DNA of 40,714 bases, taken from NCBI GenBank assembly GCA_021296055.1, contig JAGWBE010000017.1, positions 4,060-44,773 on the forward strand. The letters run 5' to 3'. Numbering within the stretch: position 1 is the stretch's first letter; every line of letters begins with the position of its first letter. This DNA is from Dehalococcoidia bacterium (GTDB lineage Bacteria > Chloroflexota > Dehalococcoidia > Lucifugimonadales > Australimonadaceae). Below are positions 20,504 to 29,853 of this stretch, one piece after another. The notes below the pieces were generated by a model that was not told where the DNA came from, searched no databases, and saw only the letters and a list, made by a program, of their open reading frames with translations. The position numbers were made by a program, and so were the translations under genes.

Positions 20504-23352
20504 GAGTAACCCTTCTTGATATCGATGCGCAGCGGCACGGTGAGGCGCCCGGCGTAGGGCATGATCTCCTCCAACAAGGCGCTCAGCCCCGCCTCCTCTT
20601 CCAGCGGCGTCTCGAAGACCAACTCGTCGTGCACCTGGAGCAGCATGCGGCTCCGCATCCCATCCTTCTCCAACCGCGCCTGCACCTGCGCCATCGCCTC
20701 CTTGATGATGTCCGCCGCCGTCCCCTGCACCGGCATATTCACCGCCATCCGCTCGGCGGCCTGGCGCACGTTGCGGTTGCTGGCGTTGATGTCGGGAATC
20801 GGACGCCGGCGCCCCAGCATCGTCTCCACGTAGCCCTGCTCGCGCGCCTGACGGATGGTGCCGTCCAGGTACTCCTTCACCCGCGGGTAGGCGCCCATAT
20901 AGGTCTCGATGAACTGGTTGCCTTCCTCCATCGACAGCTCGGTCTGGTTGGAGATGCCGAAGGCGCTGAGGCCGTAGATGACGCCGAAGTTCATCACCTT
21001 GGCCACGCGCCGCATGTCGGGCGTCACCTCCGCGATAGGCACGCGGTTGACGAGCGCCGCCGTGGAAGCGTGGATGTCCTCGCCCCGCTCGAAGGCCGCG
21101 ATGAGCTCGGGGTCTTCCGACAGATGCGCCAGCACCCGCAGCTCCACCTGCGAATAGTCGGCGGCGAGCAGCATCCACGCCGGGCGCCCCTCCGCCACGA
21201 ACGCCTTGCGCACGCGGCGCCCCAACTCCGTGCGGATGGGGATGTTCTGCAGGTTCGGGTCGTTGCTCGCCAGCCGCCCCGTCGCGGCGCCCGCCTGGTT
21301 GTAGGTGGTGTGGATGCGCCCCGTGGCCGGGTTCACCTGCTGCGGCAGCGTGTCCACGTAGGTCGACTTCAGTTTGGACAGCTCGCGGTATCTCAGCACG
21401 TGATCGACGACGGGATGGTCCCTCAGCCACTCCAACGTCTGCGCGTCCGTGGAGTAGCCCGTCTGCGTTCGCTTGCCGTGCGGCAGCCCTTGCTCCTTGA
21501 ACAGCACGTCGGAGAGCTGCTGCGGGGAGCTGATGTTGAATTCGTGCCCCGCTGCCTCGTAGACCGCCTGCTCCTCCGCCCGCACCATCTCGGTCAGCTC
21601 CTCGTTCAACTCCCGCATCGCGTCAGCATCGAGCGCGATGCCGTGCAGCTGCATCCGCACCAGCACAGGCACGAGGGGCATCTCCAGCGTACGGAGAACC
21701 TCCATGCTGCGCGCGTCCAGCTCCGTCGTGAAGTAATCGCGCAGGCGCAGCGCTGCGTCCGCCTTGGCGCCCGCGTAGGTCGCCGCGTCGGCGACGGAGA
21801 CCTGGCCGAAGGGAATCTGCTTGCGCCCGCTCCCGATCAGGTCGGCCAGGGGCGTCATCTCAAGCCCCAGCCTATGGAGCGCCACTTGCGGCAGGCCCAA
21901 TGCCCGGTCGCGGCCCAGTAACTGAGCCGCGATCATCGTGTCGAACTCCACCTCCGCCCGCGTGGGCTCCAGCCCATGCCTGGCGAGCGCCGTCAACTCG
22001 TGGTTCAGGTTGTGGCCCACCTTGGCGACCGCCGCGTCCGTCAGCAACGGCAGCAGCGCGCCCAGCGTCTCCTCGATTGGCGCCTGCGCCCCCTCCGCGT
22101 GGCCGACGGGAACGTACCACGCCTTGCCCGGCTCGGCGGCCACTGCGATCCCGGCGATCTCCATCAGCATCGGCGCGGGCGGCGACCCCTCGACAACGAG
22201 GGACATCACGCCCGCCGCGCGCACCGCGTCGGCCATAGCCGCCAACGCCTCCGCCGAATCGACGACCGTCGCCTGCGTATCCGGCGCGCCGATGGACGAG
22301 GCGTCCGGCTCAGGCGCGCCTGCTGCCGCGCCGGCCTGCTCGGCGGGAGCGCCGCCGGGCGCGGGTATGCGCGCGATGAGCGAGTTGAACTCCAGCTCGC
22401 GGAAGAGCTCGACCACAGCCTCTCGTTTGAAGCCGCCGAACGCCGCCTGCGTCAAGTCAAAGCCTGCGGGCGCGTCGGTGACGATGGTCACCAACTCCTT
22501 GCTGCGCCGCGCCTGCTCCTCGTGCTCGCGCAGCAGGCCCTGGATGCGCGGCGGCTTCACCTCGTCGATGCGCTCGTACACGGCCTCGACGCTGCCGAAC
22601 TCCTGCACCAACTTCACCGCCGTCTTGCGCCCGACGCCGGGCACGCCCGGCACGTTGTCCGACGTGTCGCCCTCGAACGCCTTCACGTCGATCTGGCGCA
22701 AAGGCTCCAGACCACCGTAGCGCTCCCGCACCGCCTCCACGTCGTAGGTCTTCTGGTCGCCGAACCCCGTGGTCATAAGCACGCGGACGTGCGGCGTGAC
22801 CAGTTGGAACGTGTCGCTGTCGCCTGTGAAAATGACGGTGTCCACCCCTTTGGCCGAGCACTCCGCCGCGATCGTCCCGATGACATCGTCCGCCTCGTAG
22901 CCCGGCGTCTCGTAGATGGGCACGTCCAACGCCCGCATCAGCTGCTTGACGCGTTCCACCTGCTTATTGAGCTCCTCCGGCGTCGGCGGACGGTGAGCCT
23001 TGTAGTCCGCGTAGAGCTCGTCGCGGAACGTGGGGCCCGGCGGGTCGAAAGCGATCGCCACGTGCGTTGGCCTCAGGTCCCCGATGGCTCTGAACAGCGT
23101 GCCGGCGAAGGAATGGACGGCCTCGACGCGCTCTCCCATCGAGCGCGTGGTCATCGGCGTCTTCTCCATCGCGAAGAAGGCGCGGAAGGCCATCGCGTGC
23201 CCATCGAGCAGCAGCAGAAGCGGCTCGCGCTCCTCCACTGCCACATCCGCCGCCCCTTCGGGCTGATCCGCCCCTATCGTGTCCGGCTGAGCGGCGTCCG
23301 CGCTTTCGGCGGCGAAAAGCCCCGCCTGCCCTTCCGGTGTGCGCGCAGCCAT
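20485..23352 (-). CDS. polA: DNA polymerase I
   Basis: This 955-residue family A polymerase serves Okazaki-fragment processing and repair. It has an extra acidic N-terminal stretch of about 43 residues, then the 5'-3' exonuclease domain (LLLLDGHAMAFRAFFAME, DVIGTIAAE, FTGDSDTFQL, GDTSDNVPGVPGVGRKTA). A central 3'-5' exonuclease-like domain (about 355-570) follows, then the polymerase domain with motif A LLAADYSQVELRVLAHLS, motif B RRVAKVMNFGVIYGLSAFG and motif C LLQVHDELVFE. In the central domain the usual DxE is replaced (SLVVEGSPP) and the NLxxD position reads NLNHE, so proofreading is probably absent, as in Taq polymerase. Polymerase and flap-nuclease residues look intact. Confidence 0.95.
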   Translation of the reverse strand: MAARTPEGQAGLFAAESADAAQPDTIGADQPEGAADVAVEEREPLLLLLDGHAMAFRAFFAMEKTPMTTRSMGERVEAVHSFAGTLFRAIGDLRPTHVAIAFDPPGPTFRDELYADYKAHRPPTPEELNKQVERVKQLMRALDVPIYETPGYEADDVIGTIAAECSAKGVDTVIFTGDSDTFQLVTPHVRVLMTTGFGDQKTYDVEAVRERYGGLEPLRQIDVKAFEGDTSDNVPGVPGVGRKTAVKLVQEFGSVEAVYERIDEVKPPRIQGLLREHEEQARRSKELVTIVTDAPAGFDLTQAAFGGFKREAVVELFRELEFNSLIARIPAPGGAPAEQAGAAAGAPEPDASSIGAPDTQATVVDSAEALAAMADAVRAAGVMSLVVEGSPPAPMLMEIAGIAVAAEPGKAWYVPVGHAEGAQAPIEETLGALLPLLTDAAVAKVGHNLNHELTALARHGLEPTRAEVEFDTMIAAQLLGRDRALGLPQVALHRLGLEMTPLADLIGSGRKQIPFGQVSVADAATYAGAKADAALRLRDYFTTELDARSMEVLRTLEMPLVPVLVRMQLHGIALDADAMRELNEELTEMVRAEEQAVYEAAGHEFNISSPQQLSDVLFKEQGLPHGKRTQTGYSTDAQTLEWLRDHPVVDHVLRYRELSKLKSTYVDTLPQQVNPATGRIHTTYNQAGAATGRLASNDPNLQNIPIRTELGRRVRKAFVAEGRPAWMLLAADYSQVELRVLAHLSEDPELIAAFERGEDIHASTAALVNRVPIAEVTPDMRRVAKVMNFGVIYGLSAFGISNQTELSMEEGNQFIETYMGAYPRVKEYLDGTIRQAREQGYVETMLGRRRPIPDINASNRNVRQAAERMAVNMPVQGTAADIIKEAMAQVQARLEKDGMRSRMLLQVHDELVFETPLEEEAGLSALLEEIMPYAGRLTVPLRIDIKKGYSWGDME

Positions 23353-23398
23353 AGCGCCGCGATTCTAGCACTCCACCCCGTCCACCTTGCCCCCCGTT

Positions 23399-23532
23399 CA
23401 CCCTGAGGGCACTCGAAGGGCGCGCCCCGCGTTTTATCCGTCATTCCTGCCTCTGCGGGAATCCCGACGTCACCAAGCCCCGATGCGCAAAGAGGCGCCC
23501 GGCGCATGCAGGGCGGGGCGGAGTAGTCGGCG
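23399..23532. repeat. Composite repeat element, copy B
   Basis: A family-1 palindrome variant (23399-23422, with two base changes), a spacer and a hairpin TTCCTGC...GCGGGAA (23443-23461) precede the 67-bp tail at 23466-23532. The tail matches 12863-12929 with six substitutions and no gaps. It lies between polA and rho, oriented as copy A. Confidence 0.85.
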
Positions 23533-23535
23533 TTC

Positions 23536-23567
23536 GCCCCCCGCGCCCCTGTGTCGGCGAGGGGGGC
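23536..23567 (-). terminator. Candidate hairpin terminator downstream of rho
   Basis: GCCCCCC (23536-23542) pairs with GGGGGGC (23561-23567) across an 18-nt loop. It lies 70 bp beyond the rho stop and before polA. On the minus strand no U-tract follows, so intrinsic termination is unproven. Confidence 0.35.
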
Positions 23568-23637
23568 TTTGCGAATCGAGAAGTTGCGCGTCGAGGACGA
23601 CGGATGGTGGCGCGAGAACGACGGAATGGCGGCGGGG

Positions 23638-24909
23638 TTAGACCTCGCGCGTCAGCGTCGCCAGGAACTCCTGATTGCTCTTGGTGCGGCTCATCCGCTC
23701 GATGATGCGCTCCGTCGCCTCGGCGGAGTTCACCGAGTCGGACGCAATCATCGAGCTCATGCGGCGCAGCAGCCACACCTGGCGCAGCGTCAGGTCGTTC
23801 AGCAGCAGCTCCTCGCGGCGCGTGCTCGAGCGCTGGATGTCGATCGCCGGGAAGGTGCGCCGCTCCGACAGCCGACGGTCCAGGTGCAGCTCCATATTCC
23901 CCGTGCCCTTGAACTCCTCGTACACCACGTCGTCCATACGGCTGCCCGTGTCGATGAGGCAGGCCGCGAGGATGGTGAGGCTGCCGCCCTCCTCCGTGTT
24001 GCGCGCCGCACCGAAGAAGCGCTTGGGCGGGTACAGCGCCACCGGGTCCATTCCGCCGGACAGCGTGCGCCCGCTGCTGGGCACCGCCAGGTTGTAGGCG
24101 CGGGTGAGGCGCGTGATGCTGTCCAGCAGGATCACTACGTCCCTTCCCGACTCCACCAAGCGCTTCGCTCGCTCGAGGCACAGCTCGGCAACGCGGCAGT
24201 GGTCCTCCACCGGCTCGTCAAACGTCGAGCTGAACACCTCGCCGTTGACCGAGCGCTTGATGTCCGTCACCTCCTCCGGCCGCTCGCCGATGAGCGCCAC
24301 CATCAGGTGCAGGTCGGTGTGGTTGACGCTGATGCCCGCCGCGATGTCCTTCAGCAGCGTCGTCTTGCCCACCTTGGGCGGCGCCACGATCATGCCCCGC
24401 TGCCCGCGCCCGATGGGCGAGACCAGGTCGATCATCCGCGCCGACAGCAACTCCTTCGTCGTCTCCAGTTTGATCTGCACGTCCGGGAACACCGGCGTCA
24501 GATTCTCGAAGCTGGCGCGCCGCCGAGAACGCTCGGGGTCTTGCCCGTTGACCGACTCCACGCGCGCCAACCCCAGGAAGCGGTCGGAGTCGCGCTGCGA
24601 CTTGACCTGCCCCAACACGTGGTCGCCGGTGCGGAGTCCGAAGCGCCGCACGTGCGCCTGCGACACGTAGACGTCGTTCTGCCCCGGGCGGCGACCGTGG
24701 CGGCGCAGGAAGCCGTAGCCGTCCGACATCACGTCAAGGATGCCGCTCGCTATCTGCTGGCCTTGCTCTCCCGCGTAGGAGTGGAGCAGCGCGTTCAGCA
24801 CCTCGTCGCGGCGCATCGACTCCGGCGCTTTGCCGTTGCCGAGCTCGCGCTCGTGCGCCAGCGCCACCAGCTCCTGCGGGGTCTTCTCGTACAGTTCGGC
24901 GATGTTCAT
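23638..24909 (-). CDS. rho: Transcription termination factor Rho
   Basis: Rho is a hexameric RNA-dependent ATPase that ends transcripts and enforces polarity. The 423 residues cover a Rho_N helical region (MNIAELYEKTPQELVALAHE), an RNA-binding cold-shock fold (GILDVMSDGYGFLRR...DVYVS, about 55-115) and the ATPase core. The core has Walker A APPKVGKTTLLK, MVALIGERPEEVTD, Walker B DVVILLDSITRLTRAYN, the Q-loop segment GTGNMELHLDRRLSERR and RSSTRREELL. No lineage-specific insertion is present. A leader of about 210 nt separates it from a possible promoter (25127-25156). Autogenous control is known for rho in other bacteria but is only inferred here. Confidence 0.96.
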   Translation of the reverse strand: MNIAELYEKTPQELVALAHERELGNGKAPESMRRDEVLNALLHSYAGEQGQQIASGILDVMSDGYGFLRRHGRRPGQNDVYVSQAHVRRFGLRTGDHVLGQVKSQRDSDRFLGLARVESVNGQDPERSRRRASFENLTPVFPDVQIKLETTKELLSARMIDLVSPIGRGQRGMIVAPPKVGKTTLLKDIAAGISVNHTDLHLMVALIGERPEEVTDIKRSVNGEVFSSTFDEPVEDHCRVAELCLERAKRLVESGRDVVILLDSITRLTRAYNLAVPSSGRTLSGGMDPVALYPPKRFFGAARNTEEGGSLTILAACLIDTGSRMDDVVYEEFKGTGNMELHLDRRLSERRTFPAIDIQRSSTRREELLLNDLTLRQVWLLRRMSSMIASDSVNSAEATERIIERMSRTKSNQEFLATLTREV

Positions 24910-25126
24910 AGGCTCAGTCCAGATGTTGAGAGGATGGGATGCGGGCGACGGATTCCGCCGTGGTCGAGACGCGCAGGGGTGGGTTGGTCGCCAAGTCGGC
25001 TACCGCATCGACCCCTCGCGCCTTGGGCGAGGGTCGTCCGCCGGGAATCGGGGCGCGGCCAGTCTAGGGAAGGGCTGCGCGGAGAGGCAGGTTACGAAGA
25101 GAACGCCGTAAACCACGGCAATCGCT

Positions 25127-25156
25127 AGTGTACCACATTCCGGCAACCGCCCACAA
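25127..25156 (-). promoter_or_regulatory. Candidate rho promoter
   Basis: On the minus strand, TTGTGG (25151-25156) and TACACT (25127-25132) are 18 bp apart. The -10 is good and the -35 weak. It would give a leader of about 210 nt before the rho ATG. Confidence 0.4.
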
Positions 25157-25180
25157 CCAACCCCTGCCCCTTACCCCATA

Positions 25181-25205
25181 TCACCCTGAGTGAACCCGAG
25201 GGTGA
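25181..25205. repeat. Short palindromic repeat, family 1 (compensated variant)
   Basis: Perfect TCACCCT/AGGGTGA outer arms surround GAGTGAACCCG. Compared with family 1, both arms have changed so that pairing is kept, which suggests selection for the hairpin. The rest of 25206-25559 holds a small GCATC/GATGC hairpin near 25260 and a TTCCTCGCTCCGCTCGGAA palindrome near 25463. I support no gene there. Confidence 0.6.
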
Positions 25206-25559
25206 ACCGTGCAGGCGCGCCGCCATTTCTGAGCACGCGCCTTCTGGGAAAAGGGGAGGGCATCCTCGAAGATGCTAGCAGGCGAACTCCCTATCGTTAT
25301 GCTGTGACACTACGCTAGCGGCGGCGCACGCATAATCGAGTGTCCTTTGGGAGGCGCATGTGCTGCACGCCGTAACTCCGCTGTTCACCGCGAACCGCCG
25401 CCGCCACGCAGCCACGCCCTCTCCTGTCACTCCCAGCGCGCCACCGCGTGGGGTCTTTAGATTCCTCGCTCCGCTCGGAATGATAGGGGGGCGGATGGCA
25501 AGACGGTGGGGCGCGCGTCGGCGCCGCTTCCCTTCGTCCGGTTAGCGTAACCTTGGCTT

Positions 25560-26804
25560 ATGCCCGGCGAGAACCTGCGCGTGCTCAGCGTCGTCCACTA
25601 CGCCGTATTCGGCGGCCCGGCGGCGGTCAACATGCGAATCGCTGCGGGGCTGGCGGAGGCGGGCGTCGACCTGACCGTCGCCCTCCCGCAGGAGCGCGGC
25701 TCGGCGCACGAGCGCCTTGAGGCGGCGAGCGTGCGCACGCTGACCCTGCCGATGGGCAGGCTGCGCGCCAGGCCCGACCCCCGCGTGCAGCTGGGCGTGG
25801 CCGCCTCCTTCTGGCCGACGATTGCTCGCATCGCGCGCCTGGTGCGCCGCGAGGGGTTCGACGTGGTGCAGGCCAACGGGTGGGAGAACCCGCACGCGCT
25901 GCTTGCGGGGCGGACGGCGGGCGCGGCAACCGTCGCACAGATCGTCGGCGCCGGCCTGCCGCACGCCCTGCGCTTGGGCTTCGCCCCGCTGCTCCCCCTC
26001 GCCGCCGACGCCACGCTCGCGACTGGCAAGGCCGTCGCGGCGCGCTACCCGCTCACCGACGGACTCGGCGAGCGGCTCGTAACCTACTTCCCGCCGGTGG
26101 ACCTCGACCTATACGCCTCGGCGACGGTGGACGGCGCCGCCGCGCGCGAGCGCCTCGGCTTCGGCGCGGACGACCTGGTGGTGGGCAACGTCGGCAACTT
26201 CAACCCGATGAAGGGGCAAGACCTGCTGCTGGAGGCGTTCGCCCTAACACGGGAGCGCACGCCGTCGGCAAAGCTCGTGATGGTCGGTCAGACGCTCGAC
26301 ACGCACGCGGATTACTATGCAGGCCTTCTAGCGCAGGCGCATCGGCTAGGGTTGCGCCCGGGGCGCGACGTGGTCTTCTCCTCGCCGCAGGGCGGCATCG
26401 AAGAATACTTAGCCGCCTTCGACCTGTTCGCGCTCACGTCGCGCAGCGAGGGCATCCCCACGGCGATGCTGGAGGCCATAGCTATGGCCAAACCGGTCGT
26501 GGCGTTCGACGTGGGCGCCGTGCGCGAGGCGCTGCGCGACGGCGTGGACGGCCTCATCACGCCGCCGCTTGACACGAGCGCTGCGGCGGACGCGATGACG
26601 CGCCTGCTGACCGACCGTCCCCGCGCCGCCGAGATGGGCGCGCGGGGACGCGAGCGCGCGTTGGCGGCCTTCGGCGCGGCCAACGCCGTCGAACGCCACC
26701 TCGCCGCCTACCGCCTCGCCGTGGAGCACGCGGCTGCCAGGCGGCGGTTCGGCCTGCGGCGGAACGCCGATTGGCTGCGCCGCTGGGGAAGCGGCGCGCC
26801 GTGA
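25560..26804 (+). CDS. Family 4 glycosyltransferase (GT-B)
   Basis: This 414-residue GT-B glycosyltransferase has an N-terminal acceptor domain beginning LRVLSVVHYAVFGGPAAVNMRIAAGL (residues 5-30) and a GT4 donor domain. The donor domain holds VGNVGNFNPMKGQDLLLEAF, PSAKLVMVGQ, VVFSSPQGGIEEYLAAFDLFALTSRSEGIPTAMLEAIAMAKPVVAFDVGA (the EX7E nucleotide-sugar motif region) and DGLITPPLDT. It is probably cytoplasmic or membrane-peripheral and adds a sugar to a lipid-linked glycan. The donor cannot be told from sequence. It is the first gene of the sugar operon, and its TGA overlaps the GTG of the next gene. Confidence 0.9.
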   Translation: MPGENLRVLSVVHYAVFGGPAAVNMRIAAGLAEAGVDLTVALPQERGSAHERLEAASVRTLTLPMGRLRARPDPRVQLGVAASFWPTIARIARLVRREGFDVVQANGWENPHALLAGRTAGAATVAQIVGAGLPHALRLGFAPLLPLAADATLATGKAVAARYPLTDGLGERLVTYFPPVDLDLYASATVDGAAARERLGFGADDLVVGNVGNFNPMKGQDLLLEAFALTRERTPSAKLVMVGQTLDTHADYYAGLLAQAHRLGLRPGRDVVFSSPQGGIEEYLAAFDLFALTSRSEGIPTAMLEAIAMAKPVVAFDVGAVREALRDGVDGLITPPLDTSAAADAMTRLLTDRPRAAEMGARGRERALAAFGAANAVERHLAAYRLAVEHAAARRRFGLRRNADWLRRWGSGAP

Positions 26805-27973
26805 GGGTGCTGCTCGTCTCGCACGACTTCCCGCCCATGCTCAACTCCGCCGCGCGACTGATGGGCGAACTGGCGGACGACCTGCGCGGCGCGGGCCACG
26901 CGGTGACCGTGCTCACCCGTTGGCGCAGGGGCGAGCGGAAACGCCAGGGCATGCGCACGGCCCGAGGGCTGCCGCTGCCGCGCCGCGTCCCCGGCCTGCG
27001 CGCGCTCGACCAGCTGTGGCTCAGCCTGGCGATGCTCTGGGCGGGTCTGCGGCTGCCCAGGCAAGACGCCATCATCGTCTACTCGCCGCCCCTCCCCCTC
27101 GCCGCCGCCGCGCTGCTGCTATGCCGCCGCTGGCGCTGCCCGCTCATCGCCAACGTCCAAGACCTCTACCCGCGCACCGCCGTCGAGCTGGGGCTGCTGC
27201 GCGGCGGGCCGATGCTCCGGCTCGCCGAGCGTTTGGAGTCGCTCCTCTACCGCAAGGCGGCGGCGCTCACCGTCCACTCCCCCGGCGCCCGCGACTACGT
27301 CGCCGCCAAGGGAGCGCCGCCGGAGCGCGTCCACGTCGTCTACAACTGGATCGACCTAGAGGCGGGCGCCCGCGCCGACCCCGACGCGTGGCGCGCCCGC
27401 CACGGCCTTGCCGACGCCTTCCTCGTAACGTTCGCCGGAACGATGGGCTTCGCCCAGGACTTGCGGACCGTTACGGACGCGGCGGCGCTCACCGCGAGCG
27501 ACCCCTCCGTCGTGTGGGCGCTGGCGGGCGGCGGCGTGATGCGCGGCGAGGTGGAGCGCGCCGTGCGCGAGCGCAACCTGACCAACGTGCGCCTCCTCCC
27601 GCACCAAGCGCCGGATGACTACCACGCGATGCTGCGCGCGTCGGACGCGGGATTGGTCACGTTGTCCGCCTCCCTCACGGCGCCCGTTACGCCCGGCAAG
27701 GCGCAGGCGCTGATGGCGGCGGGCGCGCCCATCGTCTGCGCCGCCCACCCCTCCACCGACCTCAAGCGCCTGGTGGAGGAATCGGGCGCGGGAGTGTTCG
27801 GGGAGGCGGGCGACGCGCAAGGTCTGGCGGACGCCGTCTTGGCGCTCCGCGCCGACCCGGCCCGCGCCCGCCGCATGGCCGAGGCGGGCCGCGCCTTCGC
27901 CGCCGCGCGCTTCGACCGCCGCCGCGCCACAGCCGCCTACGAGGCGCTGCTGCGCTCGCTGGCGGGGGAGTAG
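26801..27973 (+). CDS. WbuB-like GT4 glycosyltransferase (possible L-FucNAc transferase)
   Basis: This 390-residue GT4 enzyme starts MRVLLVSHDFPPMLNSAARLMGELADDLRGAGHAVTVLTR, with the N-terminal region and YSPPLPLAAAALLL, NVQDLYPRTAVELGLL and VHVVYNWIDLE blocks typical of the WbuB-like subgroup. WbuB proteins transfer N-acetyl-L-fucosamine onto lipid-linked GlcNAc-type acceptors. That fits the UDP-L-FucNAc genes downstream, but specificity remains inference. The GTG at 26801 overlaps the previous stop (GTGA) and gives a natural start. The donor-site region reads TLSASLTAPVTPGKAQALMAAGAPIVCA, where the family often has a G-x-x-x-P-S-K-x-x-E/Y pattern. Confidence 0.82.
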   Translation: MRVLLVSHDFPPMLNSAARLMGELADDLRGAGHAVTVLTRWRRGERKRQGMRTARGLPLPRRVPGLRALDQLWLSLAMLWAGLRLPRQDAIIVYSPPLPLAAAALLLCRRWRCPLIANVQDLYPRTAVELGLLRGGPMLRLAERLESLLYRKAAALTVHSPGARDYVAAKGAPPERVHVVYNWIDLEAGARADPDAWRARHGLADAFLVTFAGTMGFAQDLRTVTDAAALTASDPSVVWALAGGGVMRGEVERAVRERNLTNVRLLPHQAPDDYHAMLRASDAGLVTLSASLTAPVTPGKAQALMAAGAPIVCAAHPSTDLKRLVEESGAGVFGEAGDAQGLADAVLALRADPARARRMAEAGRAFAAARFDRRRATAAYEALLRSLAGE

Positions 27974-28033
27974 GGCTGCGGGGGCAATCGCGTCTGCGCG
28001 CGGCGGGCGATATGATGGCGGCGGAGGTTCGCC

Positions 28034-28975
28034 GTGCGCGCTCTTGTCACCGGAGGGGCGGGGTTCATCGGGTCTCGCGTCGTTAGGGCGCTCCTGGACG
28101 CAGGGCGCGAGGTCGTCGTGCTCGACGACCTGTCATCCGGGTTCCGCGAGAACATGAAGGGCCTCCCCGCGGCGCGCCTGATCGAGGCGGACGTGCGCGA
28201 CCGGGAGGCGGTGGACTCCGCCTGTGAGGGAGCGGAGGTGGTCTTCCACCTAGCCGCGTCGGTGGGCAACAAGCGCTCCATCGACGACCCCCGCGCCGAC
28301 GCCTCCGTGAACCTGCTCGGCACGCTGAACGTGCTCGAGGCTGCGCGGCGCGGCGGTGTGCGCAAAGTAGTGCTCTCTTCGTCGGTGGGCGTGCTGGGCG
28401 AGGTGGAGCGGCTGCCCGTTACGGAGGAGCACCCGACGCGGCCCATCTCCCCTTACGGCGTGAGCAAGCTGGCGGCGGAGAAGATGGCGCTGGTCTACCA
28501 CGAGCTGCACGGTGTAGAGGTCGCGTGCCTGCGCTACTTCAACGTCTACGGCCCAGGCCAGCGCTCCGACGCCTACGGCAGCGTGCTCCCCATCTTCGTC
28601 TTCCGCATGCTGGCGGGCGAGTCGCTGACCGTCTTCGACGACGGCGAGCAGACGCGCGACTTCGTCTACGTGGACGATGTGGCGCGCGCCAACCTGCTGG
28701 CTGCCGAACCCGGCGCGCCGTCGGGCGTCTTCAACGTCGCCTCCGGCAAGGCGATCTCCCTTAACCGGCTCGTCGGCCTGCTGCGCGAGGCGAGCGGCTT
28801 GGACGCGCGCGTTACACACGAGGCGCCGCGCCCAGGCGACGTGCGCGACAGCCTGGCCGACACCGCCAAGGCGCGGCGCGAGCTGGGCTTCGAGGCGGCG
28901 GTGAGCATCGAGGAGGGCATCGCGCGCTACTTCGATTGGGCGCGCCGCGAGGCGGCGCAGGCGGCGACGCGATGA
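28034..28975 (+). CDS. NAD-dependent nucleotide-sugar epimerase/dehydratase (GalE/WbpP-like)
   Basis: This 313-residue extended short-chain dehydrogenase has an NAD motif TGGAGFIGS (residues 6-14), LDDLSSG (acidic end of strand 2), DVRD, a catalytic SSSVGVLGE Ser region and Tyr/Lys in PYGVSKLAAEK. Substrate-domain blocks RYFNVYGPGQRSD and TRDFVYVDDVARA follow. It resembles UDP-glucose or UDP-GlcNAc 4-epimerases and would supply a galacto-configured sugar or a 4-keto intermediate to the glycan. GTG 28034 has GGAGG 6 nt upstream. It is the only gene of the cluster besides the first with its own spacing: 60 bp after the previous stop, with a TATGAT sequence in between. Its stop overlaps the next ATG (ATGA). 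Confidence 0.88.
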   Translation: MRALVTGGAGFIGSRVVRALLDAGREVVVLDDLSSGFRENMKGLPAARLIEADVRDREAVDSACEGAEVVFHLAASVGNKRSIDDPRADASVNLLGTLNVLEAARRGGVRKVVLSSSVGVLGEVERLPVTEEHPTRPISPYGVSKLAAEKMALVYHELHGVEVACLRYFNVYGPGQRSDAYGSVLPIFVFRMLAGESLTVFDDGEQTRDFVYVDDVARANLLAAEPGAPSGVFNVASGKAISLNRLVGLLREASGLDARVTHEAPRPGDVRDSLADTAKARRELGFEAAVSIEEGIARYFDWARREAAQAATR

Positions 28976-29853
28976 CGCCGCGAGCGCTGGTCATCGGCGG
29001 CGGCGGGATGCTCGGCCACCAGGTGTGGCGGGCGCTGGACGCGCGCTTCGAGACGCGGGCCGCCGTCCGCGAGTGGCGCCCCGCCTTCGGGCGCGTCGGC
29101 CCGCGAGCGCGCGAGCAGGCTATCGAGGGCGTGGACGCGCGCCGCTTCGACACGGTGGAGCGGGCGCTGGCCGAGTTTCGCCCCCACTTCGTCGTCAACG
29201 CCGCGGGCGTAGTAAAGCAAGCCGCCGCCGCTACCGACCCCATCGCCTCCATCGAGGTGAACGCGCTCTTCCCTCACCGCATGGCCGCCGCGTGCGAGGC
29301 CGTCGGCGCCAAACTCGCGCACGTCAGCACCGACTGCGTCTTCTCCGGGCGCAAGGGGCGCTACACGGAGACGGACGAACCCGACCCGATCGACCTGTAC
29401 GGGCGGACGAAGCTGCTCGGCGAGCCGGGCGGCGGCGCGCTCACCCTTCGCACCTCCATCGTAGGGCGCGAGTTGGACACGGCGCACGGCCTCGTGGAGT
29501 GGTTCCTATCGAACCGCGGCGGGCGCGTACGCGGCTTTTCCCGCGCCGTCTTCAGCGGGCTGTCCACGGGCGTCTTGGCCGTGCTCATCGCCGATATCCT
29601 CGAACGCCGGCCCGACCTGTCGGGCCTCCACCACGTGGCCGCCGAACGGATCGACAAACACGCGCTGCTGACGCTGCTGAACGAAGCCTACGGCGCGGGC
29701 GTGGAGATCGAGCCGGACGACGATGTGGTCATCGACCGGAGCCTTGACGGGCGCGCGTTCGCGGCGGCGACGGGGTTCCGCGCGCCGCCGTGGGCGGAGA
29801 TGATCGAGGCGATGGCGGCCGAGGACGCGGCCTACGCGGGAGCGCGCGCATGA
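28972..29853 (+). CDS. fnlB: RmlD-like sugar-nucleotide reductase (FnlB/WbjC/CapF-type role)
   Basis: This 293-residue short-chain reductase starts MTPRALVIGGGGMLGHQVW, with a Rossmann GGGGMLG motif, VNAAGVVKQAAAATDP, HVSTDCVFSGRKGRYTETD and an active-site YGRTKLLGE. It resembles dTDP-4-dehydrorhamnose reductase. Its place directly before FnlA- and FnlC-type genes suggests it is the second enzyme of the UDP-L-FucNAc route, reducing the 4-keto intermediate. No CapF cupin domain follows, so epimerisation at C3 would have to be done elsewhere. Both ends are ATGA overlaps with neighbours. The assignment to this step is from context; the fold is clear. Confidence 0.75.
   Translation: MTPRALVIGGGGMLGHQVWRALDARFETRAAVREWRPAFGRVGPRAREQAIEGVDARRFDTVERALAEFRPHFVVNAAGVVKQAAAATDPIASIEVNALFPHRMAAACEAVGAKLAHVSTDCVFSGRKGRYTETDEPDPIDLYGRTKLLGEPGGGALTLRTSIVGRELDTAHGLVEWFLSNRGGRVRGFSRAVFSGLSTGVLAVLIADILERRPDLSGLHHVAAERIDKHALLTLLNEAYGAGVEIEPDDDVVIDRSLDGRAFAAATGFRAPPWAEMIEAMAAEDAAYAGARA

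Noticed and set aside
20629..23406. Long plus-strand open frames opposite polA
   Set aside because: They are composition shadows: Arg/His/Leu-rich, no domain, and the minus-strand frame carries every polymerase motif.
25360..25545. A 61-codon plus-strand frame with a plausible GGGAGG site
   Set aside because: The product is Pro/Arg-rich without motif and runs across a dispersed palindrome (near 25463), which indicates non-coding DNA.
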